Shown: positions 32,685 to 44,227 of the stretch, piece after piece | Layout: every line of letters starts with the position of its first letter | Position numbering within the stretch: the stretch's first letter is position 1 | Assembly (NCBI GenBank): GCA_023376005.1 | Contig: CM042145.1 | Location: 101,480,591-101,544,590 of the forward strand | From: Doryteuthis pealeii | Lineage: Eukaryota; Mollusca; Cephalopoda; Myopsida; Loliginidae | DNA length: 64,000 nucleotides | Reading direction: 5' to 3' | The notes under the pieces: generated by a model | What the model saw: the letters and a program-made list of their open reading frames with translations, nothing else | What the model was told of the DNA's origin: nothing | Database searches by the model: none | Made by a program: the position numbers and the translations under genes

Positions 32685-32973
32685 CTAGAATAATAGAATA
32701 TATATAATACTAAAACTGAGTTAATCAACTTTGTTTCCTAAAGGCTTTTTTACTGTTTAGGTTAATGACAAGAAAATTATCCTAAATTATTCCTTACTTT
32801 TAGGATTGAATTATGTTTGAAAAAAATTCTGTTTTAATTGGTTCTAATTAGTCGTAATTTGCAACTAAGTCAAAAACCGACCAATCTCTTATTTTACTCA
32901 CTGTCCATCACTTTCTTTCCCTTTATGGATTGCTTGACTACCTCCTTGTTATATAATGTTAGTTTCTCTGGAG

Positions 32974-33015
<42 letters not shown>

Positions 33016-33224
33016 CGGGAGAGTCCGGAGAATTTGAAATATATTTCTATGTTAAATTTCACAACCAGCAACCCGTAGCTTAAATGAGGTCAAAAGCTTA
33101 CAAAATGATTTTAAGGTTTCATCCGGGAAGATTTTTAAAAAATCATTCGCTTTGCTAACTCCCTTTTCCCTAATCTCAATTATCTACCCAGAGCTGAATG
33201 GGTGACCCAACGAGTCACGTTTTG

Positions 33225-33272
<48 letters not shown>

Positions 33273-33293
33273 CTGTGTAGTTTTGCAATATGG

Positions 33294-33464
33294 CACCCAG
33301 TACGGAAAAGTCTAAGGGTAGTTTGTACTCAAGGCAAAAAGTCATCGCAGTCGACACTTCTGATGGTTATGGTGTTAGGAATCGGATGCATTATGGTTGC
33401 TCATTCAGTAATATCAAGGATATTCTGCAGCATAGAGGTCTTCTAATTTCAACAAGGTGATTTC
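33294..33464 (+). other. Short open frame of 56 codons between two TA runs, unknown
   Basis: The ATG at 33294 opens MAPSTEKSKGSLYSRQ, then VIAVDTSDGYGVRNRMHYGC, SFSNIKDILQHRGLLIS and a stop at 33464. The GC content and codon-like pattern are unlike the neighbours. The second half resembles a helix-turn-helix as found at the start of transposases or integrases, but I cannot assign a family. TA runs flank it at 33230-33270 and 33479-33500. Confidence 0.35.
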
Positions 33465-33476
33465 TACTACACTAGA

Positions 33477-33507
<31 letters not shown>

Positions 33508-33714
33508 TAAAATTCGAAGGCAATACAATGCGTATAAAAAATAAAGACAAAAAGATGTTTTTTATGTCTTATCGATTTCGAAGCATAAACTTCATCATCA
33601 GAGTTTATTTTCAGAAATGACGTGCTTATGTTTTTATTTGTGTGGTTATAATTTTTCTTCTTGTTTCCTTTTCCTCTCCTTTTTTTCCCCTCTCTTTCTT
33701 CTTCTCCTCCTTTA

Positions 33715-33717
<3 letters not shown>

Positions 33718-33750
<33 letters not shown>

Positions 33751-33800
33751 CACATGAATTAATTGTTTGTGTTGGTTTATCTACCTTTTCCATTTATATT

Positions 33801-33843
<43 letters not shown>
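33718..33843. repeat. (TA)n and (CA)n microsatellites
   Basis: TA units at 33718-33747 and CA units at 33805-33842. Frames over them are artefacts. Confidence 0.9.
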
Positions 33844-33844
<1 letters not shown>

Positions 33845-34068
33845 GGGGCGTCATAAAAGTATCGAGATTGAAGTTGTATTTACCAAAATAGGAATGAACA
33901 ATAAATGTAACGTTAATTTTTTTTTTCAGAAACAAGGTGTGTCAAAAAGTACATATTTTAAAGCTGTATTTACCAAGATAGAAATGAAGAATGTATGGAA
34001 CGTTAATTTTTCAGAATACAAGGTGTGTCAAAAAGTACCAAAAATCTCGATACTTTTTTGACACACAT
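33844..34068. mobile_element. Mariner-derived MITE with internal duplication
   Basis: The left end gtcataaaagtatcgagatt and the right end, reversed, gtcaaaaaagtatcgagatt are inverted repeats of mariner type. The interior has the block accaaaataggaatgaa repeated about 90 bp later. A shorter relative is at 49987-50124. Confidence 0.7.
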
Positions 34069-34140
34069 TGTATATATATTTAATTTTCTTTATCATTAAT
34101 ATAATTTTTTTTTTAGAAAAGAGCCCCAAATTTAATAGTG

Positions 34141-34352
34141 TGCCGGTTTAGCTCAGTCGGTAGAGCATTCGCTCAAGGTTCTAGTTCGATACCGGTTCGC
34201 CAACTCAGCGTATGAGTAGCACAGGGATCTGAGCTGATGGTAGGTGTGGCGCTCAGACACCAAAACAATCTCCTTGGTCTAGCGCTATTGAAAAGGGGAT
34301 AGACTCCCTCGCTGACTGGCTGATACCGACTTTAGGCCGCCCCGACGACTTT
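34141..34352 (+). mobile_element. tRNA-derived SINE, family A, full copy
   Basis: tgccggtttagctcagtcgg then tagagca (A box), gttctagttcgataccggtt (B box), then ggtaggtgtggcgctcagac, caatctccttggtctagcgc and ctgataccgactttaggccg. It is one of the best-preserved copies of this family here. Confidence 0.9.
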
Positions 34353-34744
34353 TTTGTACTTAGGGTCTCAACTGGTGAAAGTCCGGCATTGTCCCCGAAC
34401 GACTTGCTGGCATTCCTTTTGACTGATTATTCAAAGAAGCTGATCTGCCGATTGGATTACATGGACTTTTTTTTGTCTGACAGAAGATCAAATCTAGTCG
34501 TAAATCTTTCTTCTGCCTTTTTATCCAATCACTGTTGTTAATTTATTTCATTTTTTATGTGCACTGTATTTTTTTAAATTTTATTTTAATTTTGTTTTTT
34601 TGTCTTTTTGTTTGATTTCATTTTTTTTTCTTCCAAATGTGCTGTTAGCATTTATAAAAGCAGATCAATGATCAATAAGTTGGGTTTAAAATTTGTATAA
34701 AGGTTTCAAATGTTGTTTAAACAATTGTACCTCTTCGTTGTATT

Positions 34745-35525
34745 TACGAGGTATGTCAAAAAAAAGTTCCAGGACTGGTGTAAAAAAAAATTATTTTAAA
34801 TCCAAACTACAAACTACAATTTCTCTGAATGTTTGAGATGAGGCTTGATGATTAGTATTATGACAAGAAAGTTCCCGAGTTCGAAAAGAAATACCTGAAG
34901 AAGGCAGGAGGGCATATCGGCCGAAACGTTGTACAAATAACAATGAAGATGGAGACAATAGTCCGAATAACGCAGATAATACTACAAACTACAAGTTATT
35001 CCTTCAAAATAATCCCACTAGAGTCTAATGCACTTTCCCATCCTTCTCTGCCACGTTTGCATGCACTCCTGGAATAGTTTTCCGGGATTCTCCGTAGCTC
35101 TGTTGTCATGGCTTTTTTGATGTCATGCACATCCCCAATACGGGTTCCCTTGAGCTTGGGGAGAGGAAAAAATCACATGGAGCCGGGTCGGGCGAGTAGC
35201 TAGGTTGCTCCAACACAGTGATGTTCTTCTGGGCCTCAGGAACTCTCGGATACTCAGGGCAGTGTGGGCATGTGCGTTGTCATGGTGAAGCACCCACGAG
35301 TTGTCCTGTCACACCTCTCCCCTCTTCTCGCGCACTGAATGAAGCAAACGCCGCATTAATTCTTTGTAGACATGCTGGCTGATCATCTGACTCTGTGGCA
35401 AGAACTCGCAGTGGACGATGCCCGTCACATCTCGTGTGACACTAGTCATGGAACTTTTCTGACATACCTTGTAACTGGTGTGTTGGCTGCAGCACTGCAC
35501 CCAACTTCCACAGAAAAACAAGCTT
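34745..35525 (-). pseudogene. Mariner transposase, C-terminal two thirds, with a nested insertion
   Basis: The minus strand from 35521 reads TSVTRDVTGIVHCEFLPQSQ, SQHVYKELMRRLLHSVREKR, then after a stop NSWVLHHDNAHAHTALSIRE. HHDNA holds the second catalytic Asp of mariner. Further down the frame is broken. The left end gaggtatgtcaaaaaaaagt (34750) looks like a mariner terminus. The N-terminal part is missing. A 45-bp flank (gtttcaaa..gtttaaac..cctcttcgtt) is repeated at 34706 and 35588. Confidence 0.8.
34820..34980. mobile_element. Fold-back retroposon-like family, copy inserted in mariner
   Basis: Flanked by the 14-bp direct repeat actacaaactacaa at 34806-34819 and 34981-34994. It begins tttctctgaatgtttgagat and ends ccgaataacgcagataat, opposite to the copy at 5342. 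The middle is shortened, with agttcccgagttcg and gaaacgttgtacaaataaca. Confidence 0.85.
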
Positions 35526-35844
35526 TATTTCATAGAAATACGGATACGGAGGCGCAACCGCAAAACCTAAGCACAAGGCCCGAAATAGGTTTCAAATATT
35601 GTTTAAACTAGTGAACCTCTTCGTTATATACTTGATGCTAGGCAGACTGTGTTCCTTAACCTTAGTTAGACAACCAGCCCTGGAGAAAGAAAAAAAACTC
35701 TAAATTCAAACCAGTTTTACTTCGCTTTAAAATATTTACTCAGTCTTTGGGCCATGTGTTCAATGGCTTTGTCCATTGGACCAGTAAGATGTTAATATCC
35801 CAGGAGGTCACACCCCCTCCAGGCAGCATGGTATATATATTTAC

Positions 35845-36100
35845 CAACCCCTCCGCTCGAACAGGATGCGACACAAGGTCAATTTCTTAAGCAGAGTTTA
35901 ACAGGTTTGAATTCAGAGTTTTCCTTCTCCTACACTGGTTATCTAGCCATGGTTAAAGAGTCCAGTCTGCCCTGCTATTTACCCATAGCTGGAGGGAGAA
36001 TTGGATTCATACCTTTCCCAAGGGTATTAGCACCATGTGAAATGCCAACAGCTTCGTCTAGGAATTGAACTCGGGTTGACAAGTCCATTTCCTGCAGTCC
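35845..36100 (-). mobile_element. tRNA-derived SINE, family B, minus orientation
   Basis: accaacccctccgctcgaac (3' end), gtttgaattcagagttttcc, tttcccaagggtattagcac and gaattgaactcgggttgaca (B box). The left edge runs into a short TA tail at 35832-35842. Confidence 0.85.
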
Positions 36101-36109
36101 AGGCAGCAT

Positions 36110-36480
36110 GGTATAAGACGTATGACAAATCACCACTTTTATTTATAGACTTTCCCAAATATCAGCAGCAGGCTCTTCCTGTAAAACGGGCCCAGAAAAA
36201 TCATTTGAGCATTTAGGATCTTTTGCAACTGTCCTAGAATCAGTTGTTAACGGGATTTTCTGATTGAAGGAAGACTACATCTAGGATTTTCTGCTACAAA
36301 GAGATACACGTTTGTTCTACCTAGGATTTCAAGGAATAAATCAGACTTTCTACTACTAAGACTACACCCTTTTCTACCATTGGATTTACCAATAGGAAAT
36401 CTAAACACCTAAAATTACTACCAGAATCGTAACAACGGTGTACCTAGCGCTGCTGAAATGGATTTAATCGATTGGTATAT
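36110..36480. other. LTR-like or unassigned stretch
   Basis: Contains aaggaataaatcagac and several gattt/ctac blocks. The order of a TATA-like tttatttatag and an AATAAA is compatible with an LTR, but no termini are defined. Confidence 0.2.
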
Positions 36481-36514
36481 TAGTGACTACATTTTTTACC
36501 ACTACTAGTACAAA

Positions 36515-36896
36515 ATAAAAAAACACCTCCCAGGCGATGTAAAAATAGATTTTTGAAACATATTGCCTGAGGGGTGGCGTAAAAAATTCAATGTCAGCGA
36601 GTTTGTACCCTAAGTAAGTAAAATCATCAAATTCATTAAAGGATTAAAAAATAAAACAATTTGAAATGTAAACTTTAAATATGTATTAAAATAAAACAAC
36701 TATATATAGATATATAATATCGGTCATGTATTTATTAAAACTTGTTTTAAAAAACAATGAGGACTGTCTAATGTTGCATGTTCAAATTTTGAGTGTATTT
36801 ATTCTATGTTATGACGATTTTGGGTAATGTGACGTAACAGTGACATAATTTTTGTTACAGACAAAAACCGGAAGCGAATCTCCATTATTAATAAGA
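36515..36896 (-). mobile_element. Helitron-like element, family 1, diverged
   Basis: Minus-strand start TCTTATTAATAATGGAGATT at 36896; 3' end with the hairpin-forming catcgcctgggaggtg and CTAG at 36515. The interior gacataatttttgttacaga corresponds to the family's gtttcggttacagaca. Confidence 0.6.
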
Positions 36897-37304
36897 TGTT
36901 CAGGGCTGTAACAGAGATAAATATTTTGATTTTTTTCAAAAACAAAATTTAATAAAAATCCGATGACAGAATTCTTTGTCACAGCGTGACAATGAATTCT
37001 GGGTTTTATGAAAGTTATTTTCTTCTTTGCTTTGATAGTTTTTTTATTTCTGTATTTCTTTCTTTATTGTGCTTTGTTGAAATAAACCCCTGTAAAAATA
37101 TTGCATGTGGTAAAAATTTGGGGTGGGTGGCGGTTGGCAGGACCCCACCCCCAGCTGCTACGACCCTGATTTTGATTTTTTAGGCACCCTTTTTGCGATC
37201 TTATTTCGTGGGGACATTTTTTTCATTTGCACCGCCAAGATCCGGTTGTTTGTTAACAGATGATTTTTAGGGGTTTTTTTTTAATGATAAAACTAACCCC
37301 TAAC

Positions 37305-37808
37305 CCTAAAAAAATACCAAAAAGCAGGGAATTAACTGAATTTAATGAAATTTTCAGTGTTGATATATTAATGAATAAAAGATATAATGCACCAGTTATT
37401 TTATTTAAAAACCTTTACATTTTTTTTAGGTTAGTTAACTTTGAACCACATATCTTTGAGGTGTAACATAGATTTTCAAAGATACGTGGCTCAAAGTTAA
37501 CTGACCTGAAAAAATGTAAAAGTTTTTGAATAAAATAACTGCCAAAAGAAAAAAAATACCAAAAATCCAATTTTTCAGGTCAGTTAACTTGAACCATATA
37601 TCTTTGAGGCATGACAGATTCTCAAAGTTACATGGTTCAAGTTAACTGACCTGAAAAAATGTAAAAGTTTTTAAATAAAATAACTGATGCATTATATCTT
37701 TTATTTATTAATATATCAACACTGAAAATTTCATTAAATTCGGTTAATTCCATGATTTTTGGTATTTTTTTCTTTTGGCAGGGTGACATAGAATGGTGGA
37801 ATTTAGGT
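37305..37808. mobile_element. Palindromic MITE family P, copy with duplicated centre
   Basis: gaattaactgaatttaatga on the left and its inverse near 37735 are the arms. Two central palindromes occur, at 37425-37525 and at 37573-37665, each with caggtcagttaactt and its inverse. The right end is gtccgttaagttcgatttaa at 37808. The left outer end is lost. Confidence 0.75.
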
Positions 37809-37884
37809 CCGTTAAGTTCGATTTAACCAAAAAATGGGCAGAAAAAATTAATTTAAAAAAATGAATGAATGAAACGAAATGTCT

Positions 37885-37960
37885 TTGGCATAAAATAACC
37901 CAATAAGGGTTGTCATACTGTGATATCCAACCAGACAAACCAATCCAACCAAACATCTGA
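37885..37960 (+). repeat. Solo copy of the shared 3' stem-loop tail
   Basis: ttggcataaaataacccaat then aagggttgtcatactgtgat and CCAACCAGACAAACCAATCC-like tail. Confidence 0.65.
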
Positions 37961-38224
37961 AGATATCAAGTTTTACATTTTCCACATATGTCACAGTATA
38001 TGAAGGAAGAATCATCTAATGCGGAAGCAAAACAATTTTATCTGCTACTTTTCAGTAAATAATGAATGAATTGTTTTAATTTGATGAATGAATCATGTTT
38101 TTAACATTTTTCATTAAAAGAAATGTGGTAAATTTCTTTGAATTTTTTCGAGATTTTTTGTTTTAATTTAGCTTAAAGCTAGTGTTGCAAATATAAGCCA
38201 TTCTTACTTGAAAAATAATCCTAT

Positions 38225-38440
38225 ACATGCATTGTGTAATGGTCATTGTCATATGAAATGGGCACAGCAAGACAAGTTCAAATTCTGGACGAGACTGTTA
38301 GCACTAATACCTTTGGGAAAGGTATGCATTCAACTATTCTTCCTCCAGCTATGGGTAAATAGTAGGGCAGACTGGGTTTTTTTTAAACCTTGGTTAGGTA
38401 ACCAGAATAGGAGAAGGAAGACTCTGAATTCAAAATGTTT
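38225..38440 (+). mobile_element. tRNA-derived SINE, family B, split
   Basis: tgtgtaatggtcattgtcat, acaagttcaaattctggacg, cctttgggaaaggtatgcat and ctatgggtaaatagtagggc. The 3' end (gaccttgtgtcacatcctac) appears only at 38701-38748, so 260 bp of unrelated DNA splits the copy. Confidence 0.8.
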
Positions 38441-38884
38441 AACTCATAATATTCATTTGGGAAGAAATGCCATAGCTGGACTGCTTCAGTTCAATTCTTT
38501 TGATAAAGAGGTATTACCTCGAAAATTCAAGAAATAATAAAAATACAGGTCAACACACAACACCATTGTTACCGTATTATTATTATTTTATTTATTCCAA
38601 ACTGCATTGTGATAGCCTTCTAAATCAACCTCCTAACCAATACATACACAATGCTTCAAGCAAATTATGAAACTCTCTTATGTTTAACTCAGTTTAAACT
38701 GACCTTGTGTCACATCCTACTCGTGCAGAGGTGTTGATAAATATGTATATGTAAAAAGTTAATGTTCTAATCTAGCTCAAAGTCAGTGTTTTGAATGCTG
38801 ATTTTCAAGGTAGGCAAGCCAGCCATCTGCATAGAAAATGTGTAAACTTCTTACTTCTATTTCACCTTGAGCCATATAAAACTA

Positions 38885-39165
38885 CTACCAGGGCCTGTGG
38901 ATATACCACAGTATAATAATTTAATTATTACAACATTTGATATGTTTACTTAAGAGCCATTGCTAAATAGTTCAATATGTAAAAGGTATAATAATCTTGA
39001 TTTAATTCTCTCTCACTCTTTTTTTTCTTTCTTTCCTTCTTTTCATCTTTTCATTATGTTCGAGTGAAATAGATTAGCATTATCACTTCCATATTCTGAC
39101 CCCCCTCTATCTTTCCCCACTTTCTTTCTTATATTTTTTTTCTGTGTAGCATGTACTTTTTCTTT
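38885..39165 (-). mobile_element. Helitron-like element, family 3, minus orientation
   Basis: Minus-strand 3' end: the hairpin CTGTGGTATATCCACAG, spacer GCCCTG and GTAG at 38885. The interior (ttcgagtgaaatagatta, ctgtgtagcatgtac) is the inverse of 24061-24260. The 5' end is not defined. Confidence 0.55.
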
Positions 39166-39544
39166 CCTTTCTTTCTTTCTAATAAAAACGGAATGGTCCA
39201 TTATTTAGCTGAGGTGATGACACACATAAGAAATAAGAATTCAGCGGATAAGCAACACCAGATAATTTGGGTTTACATTTTTGCATTTCATCTCATAAAA
39301 TTTGGACGGTCTCATTTTAAACCAGAGGGTGTTGCAAGATGATAACGGTCGTACGAACACGAGTATCAACATAGTTTAGTAAATGTGAAGAAGGTGAAAA
39401 TTGAGCAGCTGTGGTAAATGTAACTGGGAATTATATGAACGAAATGAAATGTCATTTTATCAATCAATTTTGAATCAATGAAGAGCATATTTATAACCTA
39501 TTTTACATGGGATGACGAGTAAAGTCATTGGTATTGATTATCAT
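39166..39544. other. Unassigned AT-rich DNA
   Basis: A 63-codon frame on the plus strand shows no family resemblance. Nothing else is supported. Confidence 0.35.
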
Positions 39545-41205
39545 GTAGATATTATAATGTATCATGCTGTTCAACATGAAATTGACACCAAGTAGATTTT
39601 TTTTGAAGTTAAGTTTTAACCCAAAACTGATACACTAACGGGCAACATATATATAGGGAAAGTTACTAGCTAGGAAGACAGGATAGATGTATCATGCTGT
39701 TCAACACGAAATTGACATTTTATTTAAACCTTAAGTTTTAACCTGAATATGTGAATAGGCCAAAACTGATACACTAACGGGCAACATATATATAGGGAAA
39801 GTTACTAGCTAGGAAAACAGGATAGTATAATGTATCATGCTGTTCAACATGAAATTGCAATTTAAGCCAAACTGATACACTAATATATGTTACTAGCTAG
39901 GAGACATCATGCTGTTCAACATGAAATTGACCTAAAATTTAAGTTTTAACCTGAATATGTGAAATAGGCCAAAACTGATACACTAATGGGCAACCTAGCT
40001 AAGAAGACTGGATAGTATAATGTATCATGCTGTTCAACATGAAATTGCCCTGAATATGTGAAATAGGCCAAACTGATACACTAATGGGCAACATATATAT
40101 AGGGAAAGTTACTAGCTGATAGTATAATGTATCATGCTATTCCACATGAAATTGAGTAGATTTTTTTGAAGAAATTTAAGTTTTAACCTGAATATGTGAA
40201 ATTGATACACTAATGGGCAACATATATATAGGGAAGTTACTAGCTAGGAAGACTATAATGTATCATGCTGTTTGAAATGACATTTTATTTAAACTAAGTT
40301 TTAACCTGAATATGTGAAATAGGTAACTGATACACTAATGGGCAACATATATATAGGGAAAGTTACTAGCTAGGAATACAGGATAGTAATATATCATGCT
40401 GTTCAACACGAAATTGGTAGATTTTTTGAAGATTTTTTTAAATAAAATTTAAGTTTTAACCTGAATATGTGAAATAGGCCAAACTGATACACTAATACAT
40501 ATATATAGGGAAAGTTACTAGCTTAGTATAATGTATCATGCTGTTCAACATGAAATTGACATTTTATTTAAACCAGTTTTCTCTCTAACTGAATATGTGA
40601 AATAGGCCAAAACTGATACACTAAAGGCAACATATATATAGGGAAAGTTACTAGCTAGGAAGACAGGATGTATAATGTATCATGCTGTTCAACATGGACA
40701 TTTTATTTAAACCAAGTAGATTTTTTTGGAAGATTATTTATAAAATTTAAGTTTTAACCTGAATATGTGAAATAGGCCAAAACTGATACACTAATGGGCA
40801 ACATATATATAGGGAAAGTTACTAGCTAGGAAGACAGGATAGTATAATGTATCATGCTGTTCAACATGAAATTGACATTTTATTTAAACCAAGTAGGATT
40901 TTTTTATAAAATTTAAGTTTTCTCTCTAAACTGAATATGTGAAATAGGAAACTGATATACTAACAGGCAACATATATATAGGGAAAGTTACTAGCTAGGA
41001 AGACAGGATAGTATAATGTATCATGCTGTTCAACATGAAATTGACATTTTATTTAAACCAAGTAGATTTTTTTGGAAGATTATTTATAAAATTTAAGTTT
41101 TAACCTGAATATGTGAAATAGGCCAAAACTGATACACTAACGGGCAACATATATATAGGGAAAGTTACTAGCTAGGAAGACTGGATAGTATAATGTATCC
41201 ACCTG
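39545..41205. repeat. Satellite-like array, unit about 180 bp with many internal deletions
   Basis: The unit order is atgtatcatgctgttcaaca, tgaaattgacattttattta, accaagtagatttttttg, aagttttaacctgaatatgt, gaaataggccaaaactgata, cactaatgggcaacatatat, agggaaagttactagctagg and agacaggatagtataa. About eleven units follow head to tail. The left ones lack blocks in different combinations, and the right-hand ones are the longest and most alike. Confidence 0.9.
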
Positions 41206-42464
41206 GGCTCTATCCTTAAGCATCACGGGTCGCCACCCACGGCCAACAGGTGGCCCATTGGGGGAGTCTTACCTCTCTGCAGAGGTGAAAACTTGAAACT
41301 GTTAGCTGAGAGCAATGTAGGAAGTGCTAATAAACAGCTATGTTGGATGCAGGCTGAAACGTGATTAATGTTAGTCAAGTCACTTTAGGGTATTATCTCA
41401 CCTCCACTTTACTCAGCCCTTGTCTTTCTGAAAGCCCTAGGCACTGTGTAAAATAGAGGTGTGATAGTAAAAGGTTCAGGTCTGTATAGAGGCTGAGTAG
41501 AGAGAATCTATGTCTTTCTTGAATGATGTCTAACATGGAAAGAAGGAATTTAGGGCAGGCAGTGAAAAAAAAGCAAAACGTTGTCTTAAGGGATTTTGTC
41601 CCGCAGGTAAAAATAGACTGCTAACAACAACCACAGTGTGAAACATGTCAAACATCTTTGACTGTTAAACACTTGCTCATAGAATGCAGGGTTTTTGCTC
41701 ACATCAGAAACCATTATTTTAATGCAGACAATATTGTAATATCACAAGCAAGCGTACAGTAGCAAAAGAAAAATGGACGAGAAGATTGGATTCATTTTGT
41801 GTTGTGAAGTTTTAAGGGGTCAAATAAGAACAAAACGACGGGTAACAAATGTAGGAAAATGTATTAATCGAAAGTAGACAAATACAATACATAGAAGTGG
41901 AAATTATGTCCGACAAACAGAGTTATTGGCTTACTCGCATTGGCTTACTGCCAAGCCACAATTGTCCCTGTTACTTATAGTAACCCGTCGGCGCATTCCA
42001 TTAGTCTTATAGGTGTATCACCTATAACATTTTGTTTATTTAACAATAAACAAAAGCTGGAATTATTGAGATGATATTCTTTTTTTCGCTCGGTGAATGA
42101 GGGCAGGCGTGGGGTTGAAAGTCTGTTCTGACTAATGACTTGGTTCTGTGTGATGCGGGTGTGGTGTGGGTTGGAGGTATGGTGGTCCCTTGATCTTGGC
42201 CTGGTGGAGCGACGTTCTGTGTGCCGGCCCACAGTCAACTAGTTTATCGACTTTAAGTCAGCTGTTTTATAGCTAGTAAGAGGCCCCAGATACCTTTGAA
42301 GGGTTTTTGGGGGAACATTTTTGATTGGTTGAAAAACATTAATTAGAGGATATTAATTGTTTATAAATTTTGTTTTTCGACCGGAAGTTTGCGCGGAGCG
42401 TATGTGTAGACGTTTGTTTTTGTTCATTTCGTTTAAGCTACTGTTGGGTTAACATCCGGTTGAT
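41206..42464. other. Non-coding stretch, partly GC-richer
   Basis: gggtcgccacccacggccaa near 41227 and blocks around 41980-42240 are not AT-biased. The minus-strand frame at 41975-42238 is Arg- and His-rich with no known domain. I see no supported gene. Confidence 0.35.
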
Positions 42465-42640
42465 GTCAGTAACTTATGTTCTGTTCCGAAGTGTTTTGTT
42501 TTGTTTTTAATTTGTTTTGTTGGTGAGTGGATGTATTGGGCTATGTTTCAATTCTCAGTAACTTAGGTTCTGTTTCGAAGTGTTTTGTTTTTTCTTTGTA
42601 ATTTGTTTTGTGGGTGAGTGGATTTATTGTGTTAGTAAAA
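42465..42640. repeat. Direct duplication of about 95 bp
   Basis: taacttatgttctgttccga with gaagtgttttgttttg and ggtgagtggatgtattg at 42470-42540 recurs at 42562-42630. Confidence 0.7.
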
Positions 42641-42879
42641 ATTGTGAATCAAGAGAGATATCTATTTCTGTTATAACACTATGAAAGATCTATTTGAAAA
42701 TGTCAACATAGAAAACATCCTGTTCTTTTTGAAGGAAATAAAATTATACCATAGAATATAGACATCAACCTAATCAATACATACAACATAATCCCCAATT
42801 ATGCTAACACATTGTTAAAACCAATTACTACAAAAAAGTAAATATAGATACACAGCATATATTACTTCCTAACTGTTAG

Positions 42880-42940
42880 GCATGACATAACCCCAGATGG
42901 GTTGATATGCTGTTTAAATCAATCAACCAGCCAACCATCT
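42880..42940 (+). repeat. Solo copy of the shared 3' stem-loop tail
   Basis: taggcatgacataaccccag then atgggttgatatgctgttta and an (AATC)n/CAACC tail, in the LINE form. Confidence 0.65.
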
Positions 42941-43139
42941 ATGGGTTTAACTGTAACATTGTGCCTTTTTTCCGGGCACTAAAATGATATCTGTAACGTT
43001 GTCGTATATCTGTCACAGTACCCAAAGCGATATACATAACGGGGCGGAGGTGGCGGCGGCGGCGATATAGTCACGGTACTAAAAATGTATTCTTGTTTGA
43101 TAAAAATTACAACGCGAGAAATATGTAGTCACAACTGCT

Positions 43140-43500
43140 AGCCTTTATTATCGTGCTCGCCTCGTGTGCTGTATTGGAGAATGAGGAAAGGCAGAGAGAA
43201 AGAGAGAGAGAACACTACTTGATTACTGTGACCCCATACTAGGCACCAAAGGGCCGTCCGTTCCACGTCACCACGTGACTTCCGGTCAACACCCGAAACT
43301 TCCGGTTGACACTCAATTCTCCATTCGGGGTCATGCTACGGTCAAACCATCGTTCATCCTGTTTTGCTCATCACTATTTTTTCAACTTTTACTCTCTCAC
43401 TTATTTCCTTCTTCCTCCTTTTCTAATATAGTAGTTCTAGCTCACAAAAGTCAGGATAATATCCCCATCTTGCTACATAACTATCTGAATGCGTAGCATA
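43140..43500 (+). repeat. Repeat arm R, plus orientation
   Basis: Has cgtcaccacgtgacttccgg, caattctccattcggggtca and a tcctccttttctaata block. The reverse complement stands at 44980-45330, so a diverged inverted pair brackets 1.5 kb. The frame at 43275 belongs to this repeat. Confidence 0.55.
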
Positions 43501-43796
43501 ACATGTATGTTGTCGAAAAGACCCAACCTCCAATGAAGATTAAAAATATAGATTTAAAAAAGAAAGAAAAATAATGAAAAAGTAAAATTGAAATAGAGTG
43601 CTTGAAATTTTAATTCTTATTCACGGTAACAGATTTCTAATGAACAAAATTAGAATTAAATTATTATTAACAAAAAATCCTGCTCCGACTGAAGAGATCC
43701 GGATCTTCACTTGTTAAGTCAGTTTCAGTATTGCCAGGAATTTGTTGGTGTGAGTGTTATGATATGAATCAATATTCCATTTATAAATAATTTTCG

Positions 43797-44227
43797 GTTA
43801 AATCGAACTTAAAGGACCTAAATTCCATCATCATATGTCACCCCGCCAAAAAAAAAAAAAAAAAAATCAGAGAATCAACCGAATTTTATGAAATTTTTAG
43901 TGTTGATATATTAATGAATGAATGAAAGATATAATGCACCAGTTATTTTTTCTAAAAACTTTTATATTTTTTCAGGTCAGTTAATTTGAACCACATATCT
44001 TTGAGGCGTAACACAGATTCTCAAAATATGTGGTTCAAAGTTAACTGACCTGAAAAAATGTAAAAGTTTTTAAATAAAATAACTGGTGCATTATATCTTT
44101 TATTCATTAATATATCAACACTGAAAATTTCATTAAATTCAGTTAATTCCCTGATTTTTGGTATTTTTTCTTTCGTCAGGGTGACATAAAATGATGGAAT
44201 TTAGGTCCATTAAGTTCAATTTAACCA
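43797..44227. mobile_element. Palindromic MITE family P, complete copy
   Basis: The ends are ggttaaatcgaacttaaagg (43797) and, reversed, ggttaaattgaacttaatgg (44227). Nearly the whole length is a palindrome: atttttagtgttgatatatt, gcaccagttattttt and caggtcagttaattt all recur inverted after a short centre at about 44012. No gene inside. Other copies: 3131, 37305, 54190, 58530. Confidence 0.9.

Noticed and set aside
34141..34205. True tRNA gene at the SINE head
   Set aside because: A and B boxes are present, but the acceptor stem does not close and a SINE body follows directly.
41975..42238. 87-codon Arg/His-rich minus-strand frame
   Set aside because: No domain, no splice signals, and biased composition.
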